Assembly (NCBI GenBank): GCA_045636225.1
Contig: JAZTXB010000098.1
Span: forward strand, 1 to 9,725
DNA: 9,725 nucleotides
Direction of reading: 5' to 3'
DNA from: UMGS1613 sp045636225
Lineage (GTDB): Bacteria; Bacillota_I; Bacilli_A; RF39; UBA660
In this document: piece by piece, positions 6,443 through 9,725 of the stretch
Numbering within the stretch: the stretch's first letter is position 1
How the letters are laid out: each line of letters opens with the position of its first letter
Position numbers and translations under genes: made by a program
The notes under the pieces: generated by a model
The model's input: only the letters and a program-made list of their open reading frames with translations
What the model was told of the DNA's origin: nothing
The model's database searches: none

Positions 6443-9400
6443 CTATTTCTTTATTTCTTTTAAATCTTCAAAATAAAACATTTCATTTTTTATTTGAGAA
6501 ATTTCTTCTAATTTTTTTATATCAATTGTAGGTAAAATTATTTCTTCTATTGTTCCATCTTTTTTTTCTGCTATATACCAATCTTCACCACATACTACTT
6601 TATTATATTCTCCCATATAAAATGGTTCGAAATTTCTTGATAAATTTTCTTTTTTTTCAGTATCATTTTCCATAACAATACTAAGTGCTCTAAGTCTTGT
6701 TATTTCTAATTCAGATGGATTATAATTTATTTTTTTTCTTGTTTTTAAATATTTTGCTTTAGGTATAGCATTAAAATCTAATTTTGAAGAATCAAATGTT
6801 TCTAATTTTGAACTTAGCAAAATAGCTGATGGAGAAAGATCTGCATGTGGAAATAAACTTTTAAATCTTACATCACTTATTTGTGGATAATTATTAGCAT
6901 TAAAATTAGAAGAACTATTTAAAAATACAAAATCAATATTATCTTCATTTTCTACAGATTTTTGTATTATTTTATCAGCTATTTGTTTTAATATATTTAT
7001 ATCAAAATTTTCTCCACTCATTGTAAATAATTGAATAACATTTCCTCTTCTAATCAAGAAAATTCTAGATTTTAAATTATTCATCGAATCTTTTATTAAA
7101 ATAACATCTCCAAAATCATTAATCAATACTTCTTGATATGTATTTTTTCCTGCCAAATTCATTAAATCTATACAACTAGCTACGCTAGGTTTTTTACCTA
7201 TCAATAATCTTTCTGAGTCAGAATAAACACCTGATTGTAACTTATAATCTTGATTTTCAAAAGAAACAGAAGGTATCATGCTAGTTTGTCTATCTATCAT
7301 TTTTATATAAAAATTTAAATACTCATTGCTATAATGCTCTCCTACTTGTTTTACTACATTTGTACCTAACGCAAATTGCACAACATCATCTACTGAACTA
7401 TAAGCATTTGATAGAGTTATTAAATCAGAAATATTTTTTAGTATTTTACTTGATAAATCTTTTTCTAAATTAAATTTATTAGCAGTACCAATTTTATTTC
7501 TTACTCTTTCATAATTAGATAGAATATTAATAAAATTATCTATATTAAATTCTGGAATAAGATCTACAAACGGAATCAAATACAAAACTTCACTTAAAAA
7601 ATATCTATTATTCAATATTTTATTCAATGTTTCGTCATCTAATTTTAGAAGTATTTTAGATATATTATTATAAATGTTATCTTTATTTACTATTATAAAA
7701 TTCTTATAGTTTATACCTCCTATTTTCATTTTTTCAAATTCAAGCATATAAAGTTCTTGTTCAGTTAATTCAATTTTATCAACAAAATTTAATTTAAATT
7801 TTTCAAATTTATTTATAATAAATTTTGCAATTTCTTCATCATTTATTTTTAATGTGTCAAAAATTTGTTCCTTATTTAAAGCACCCTTTATACTGAAAAT
7901 AGAAATAAGCTTTTCTAATAATATTTCATCTATTGTAATACCAGACTTTCTTATATCCTTGTTTTTTAGTATATCAGATTTTATTTTATCCATATGCTTT
8001 CTAAATTGCAGCAGAGATATTTGTAATTTATCATATTCCATATTTTGAATAAATTCAGATATTCTTTTTAACTTTATACTATTTAATATAGTATTTTTTT
8101 TCTTTTCAGTTAATTCTAAGTTAGCAGCAAGACTTTCTATTATTTTTTGTTTATAAATACTCATGTAACTATTTCTATGCTCATTTAAAATTTGATTATA
8201 AAAGGTTGTAGTTTTATTAATATCTAAATTTTCATTTTTTAAAAACATTTCATATAATTTATTTATAGTATTAGAAATTTCTTCTAATGAAATTAAACCA
8301 CCACAAAATTCATATATATTTTTTGCCATGATTATCAAAATTTGATAATCATGTTTTTCTTTAGCTGTATTAAAACAATTTAAGACTTCTTCATTTAAAG
8401 AAACAAAATTAGAATATTTAAAATTAGACTTATTAGATTCATAAATACTATTAGTTAATCCATCTATCAAATTATTTAAAATTTCATAATATTTTTTTTG
8501 CATAGAAGTACTATTTTCATCAATCTCTATATTAAGTATTTGTGATAATTCATTTAACTTCGAAGCATCCGCTTTACCGCCAAATCTATAGTCAAAAAAA
8601 GGTAATGTAGAAGCTGAAATAGGAATTCCATCTCTTAAATTTTTCTCAATTTCTTTGATTTTTTCTTCTTCGGTTAAAAAAGCACTATATAAATAAAAAT
8701 CTGGAAGATACTGCATTATACCTACAAACCCACAAATTTCAGGATTTTCTTCTAAATCTTCTTTTGTTATTTTATATTTTTTTAAAGCTTCCTCTATAAC
8801 TTCAAATTTTAAATAACAGTGTTTTTTTACATATTTTATTAATTTGGGATTATTTTTAATAGCTACATCCATAATATGATTTATACTGCCTAACGTAGGA
8901 TTATATAATAAATCTTCTTCAGTTGCTACATAACCTCTTTTTACTGCGTCCTCAGCTAACTGATATGTTAAATATTTATCCTCAAAAAAAACAATCATAG
9001 ACGGGTCTTTTTTGAATGCTAGTTCTAACAAATTATAATATTCCTTTAATTTAGGATTAGAATAAAAAGCTTCTTTGTGTGGTACATACTCTTTTTTTAT
9101 TGCTTCATGAATTATTTTTTCATTTAAAGGTATATATAATATTAAACTAGGATCATTTGATACTGCTTTTATCAATAATTTTTCACTTTCTAAAAATATT
9201 GGATTTCTATCTAAATCGTCTTTATCTGGTGAATAATATGTATTTTCTAATATTTTAACTATTTTATCATTTATCATCTCTCTGTCTACTTGCTTAATAA
9301 GAAACGGATAGTTTCTAAGTGCTACTTCGCATATATCAGAGTTAGTTAATAATATTGGAAATCTTTTTAATTCTTCTGGTGACAAATCTTTATTTACCTT

Positions 9401-9655
9401 TGCTATTTTCTCAATACAACTTGTATTAAATGCATCAACATCAAAAAAATTAAATGCTGACGCATCTTTATCTAAAGCATAAAATAAGACTCTACTACTA
9501 GTATTTAAAGTTTTATTTTTTTCATAATACGAACTTGGTATATCTATTTCCTTATCAATCACAATAAAAAAATCTTCAATAGTTAATTCTTCAAAGTTTT
9601 TTAATACATAATTTTTTAATATTGGTTTAGGCAAATTTAATATAAATTTGTTCAT
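6443..9655 (-). CDS. Large repeat-containing protein of unknown function (about 1070 aa)
   Basis: I do not recognise this gene as a named family. There is no signal peptide or membrane segment, so it is probably cytoplasmic. About residues 102-307 hold four tandem ~52-aa helical units with the recurring pattern A(I/V/F)xx(D/N)PxLIxY...A(V/I/L)KxxYVxxxEDLxxNPxL. Residues 330-780 are mostly charged, helix-rich and Asn/Lys-rich. A more compact alpha/beta-looking C-terminal part (about 815-950) contains SCIDLMN, GDVILIKD, SRIFLIRRGNVIQLF, DFVFLNSSSN and SLFPHADLS, which looks like a conserved domain. I chose ATG 9655, because TAGGA (9670-9666) then sits 10 nt upstream. A GTG at 9664 in the same frame would add three residues but stands only 1-2 nt from that site. 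It is the first gene of a unit with the small OB-fold gene. Composition is as AT-rich as its neighbours. Confidence 0.85.
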   Translation of the reverse strand: MNKFILNLPKPILKNYVLKNFEELTIEDFFIVIDKEIDIPSSYYEKNKTLNTSSRVLFYALDKDASAFNFFDVDAFNTSCIEKIAKVNKDLSPEELKRFPILLTNSDICEVALRNYPFLIKQVDREMINDKIVKILENTYYSPDKDDLDRNPIFLESEKLLIKAVSNDPSLILYIPLNEKIIHEAIKKEYVPHKEAFYSNPKLKEYYNLLELAFKKDPSMIVFFEDKYLTYQLAEDAVKRGYVATEEDLLYNPTLGSINHIMDVAIKNNPKLIKYVKKHCYLKFEVIEEALKKYKITKEDLEENPEICGFVGIMQYLPDFYLYSAFLTEEEKIKEIEKNLRDGIPISASTLPFFDYRFGGKADASKLNELSQILNIEIDENSTSMQKKYYEILNNLIDGLTNSIYESNKSNFKYSNFVSLNEEVLNCFNTAKEKHDYQILIIMAKNIYEFCGGLISLEEISNTINKLYEMFLKNENLDINKTTTFYNQILNEHRNSYMSIYKQKIIESLAANLELTEKKKNTILNSIKLKRISEFIQNMEYDKLQISLLQFRKHMDKIKSDILKNKDIRKSGITIDEILLEKLISIFSIKGALNKEQIFDTLKINDEEIAKFIINKFEKFKLNFVDKIELTEQELYMLEFEKMKIGGINYKNFIIVNKDNIYNNISKILLKLDDETLNKILNNRYFLSEVLYLIPFVDLIPEFNIDNFINILSNYERVRNKIGTANKFNLEKDLSSKILKNISDLITLSNAYSSVDDVVQFALGTNVVKQVGEHYSNEYLNFYIKMIDRQTSMIPSVSFENQDYKLQSGVYSDSERLLIGKKPSVASCIDLMNLAGKNTYQEVLINDFGDVILIKDSMNNLKSRIFLIRRGNVIQLFTMSGENFDINILKQIADKIIQKSVENEDNIDFVFLNSSSNFNANNYPQISDVRFKSLFPHADLSPSAILLSSKLETFDSSKLDFNAIPKAKYLKTRKKINYNPSELEITRLRALSIVMENDTEKKENLSRNFEPFYMGEYNKVVCGEDWYIAEKKDGTIEEIILPTIDIKKLEEISQIKNEMFYFEDLKEIKK
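8327..8353. repeat. Perfect 13-bp inverted repeat inside the large gene
   Basis: CATGATTATCAAA (8327-8339), one central base, then its exact reverse complement (8341-8353). No U-run follows on the minus strand, so it is not a normal terminator. It may be chance in A/T-rich coding DNA. Confidence 0.6.
8735..9352 (-). repeat. Coding tandem repeats (four ~52-residue units)
   Basis: Four diverged units are seen in the protein, with conserved elements NDPSLILYIP, KDPSMIVFF and NNPKLIKYV aligned in the first half and EDLLYNP, EDLEENP and DDLDRNP at the unit ends. Nucleotide identity between units is low, so the repeats are old. The array probably forms a helical-solenoid interaction surface. Confidence 0.7.
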
Positions 9656-9683
9656 CCTATTCACATCCTACTATACTAATATT

Positions 9684-9693
9684 ATTATACCAC
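9684..9693 (-). promoter_or_regulatory. Extended -10 promoter of the large-protein operon
   Basis: The sense sequence GTGG-TATAAT (9693-9684) is the same ten bases as at the prfB promoter. The -35 position holds only a poor TTAAAT at 17 nt. Predicted start of transcription is near 9677, giving a leader of about 22 nt before ATG 9655. Confidence 0.65.
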
Positions 9694-9725
9694 ATATAAG
9701 CATATAATTTAAATATATATTATAA

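Noticed and set aside
7854..8048. Plus-strand open frame within the large gene
   Set aside because: It is antisense to a well-supported long gene and has no ribosome site or recognisable motif.

Overview
This is an AT-rich window (roughly three quarters A+T) in which every supported gene lies on the minus strand. It looks like a low-GC Bacillota/Bacilli-type chromosome, perhaps an uncultured gut lineage near Erysipelotrichia or RF39-like bacteria. Three things support this: a Firmicutes-type DnaB primosome protein, a YitT-family membrane protein, and an RF2 gene with a programmed in-frame UGA. The UGA frameshift site also shows that UGA is read as stop, which argues against the Mycoplasma/Spiroplasma code. 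The placement is inferred from gene content and composition, not from a database search.

Reading 5'->3' along the minus strand (right to left), the first unit has an extended -10 promoter near 9690. It holds a very large unrecognised cytoplasmic protein of about 1070 aa with tandem ~52-residue helical repeats near its N-terminus. A 68-aa cold-shock/OB-fold-like protein follows 7 nt later, and the unit closes with a perfect hairpin terminator at 6201-6230.

The second region (about 6160-4360) holds two tandemly duplicated type IV prepilin-like genes. Each has its own TATAAT box exactly the same distance from its start codon. The first encodes a short 138-aa pilin. The second encodes a 377-aa pilin whose N-terminal 138 residues match the first and whose extra C-terminal module ends in GVRPVITL. 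The last ~110 nt of that module are much richer in G+C and CpG than anything around them. I read this as a candidate hypervariable region of the kind written by diversity-generating retroelements. No reverse transcriptase or template repeat is in the window, so this is an inference. A strong terminator overlaps the stop codon of this gene.

The third unit is a tight housekeeping operon, prfB-yitT-ftsE-ftsX, with 1-nt and 8-nt gaps and a final 14-nt overlap. prfB begins at 4306, upstream of an in-frame UGA, and needs a +1 frameshift to make a 367-aa RF2. FtsE and FtsX form the membrane complex that controls peptidoglycan hydrolases at division. YitT is a membrane protein of unknown transport role inserted between them.

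Beyond a short A/T-rich gap with a weak possible terminator, the left edge carries the first 203 codons of dnaB, the replication-initiation and helicase-loading protein, which runs off the window. There is no gene-free stretch longer than 300 bases; the largest gap is 166 nt (6063-6228).
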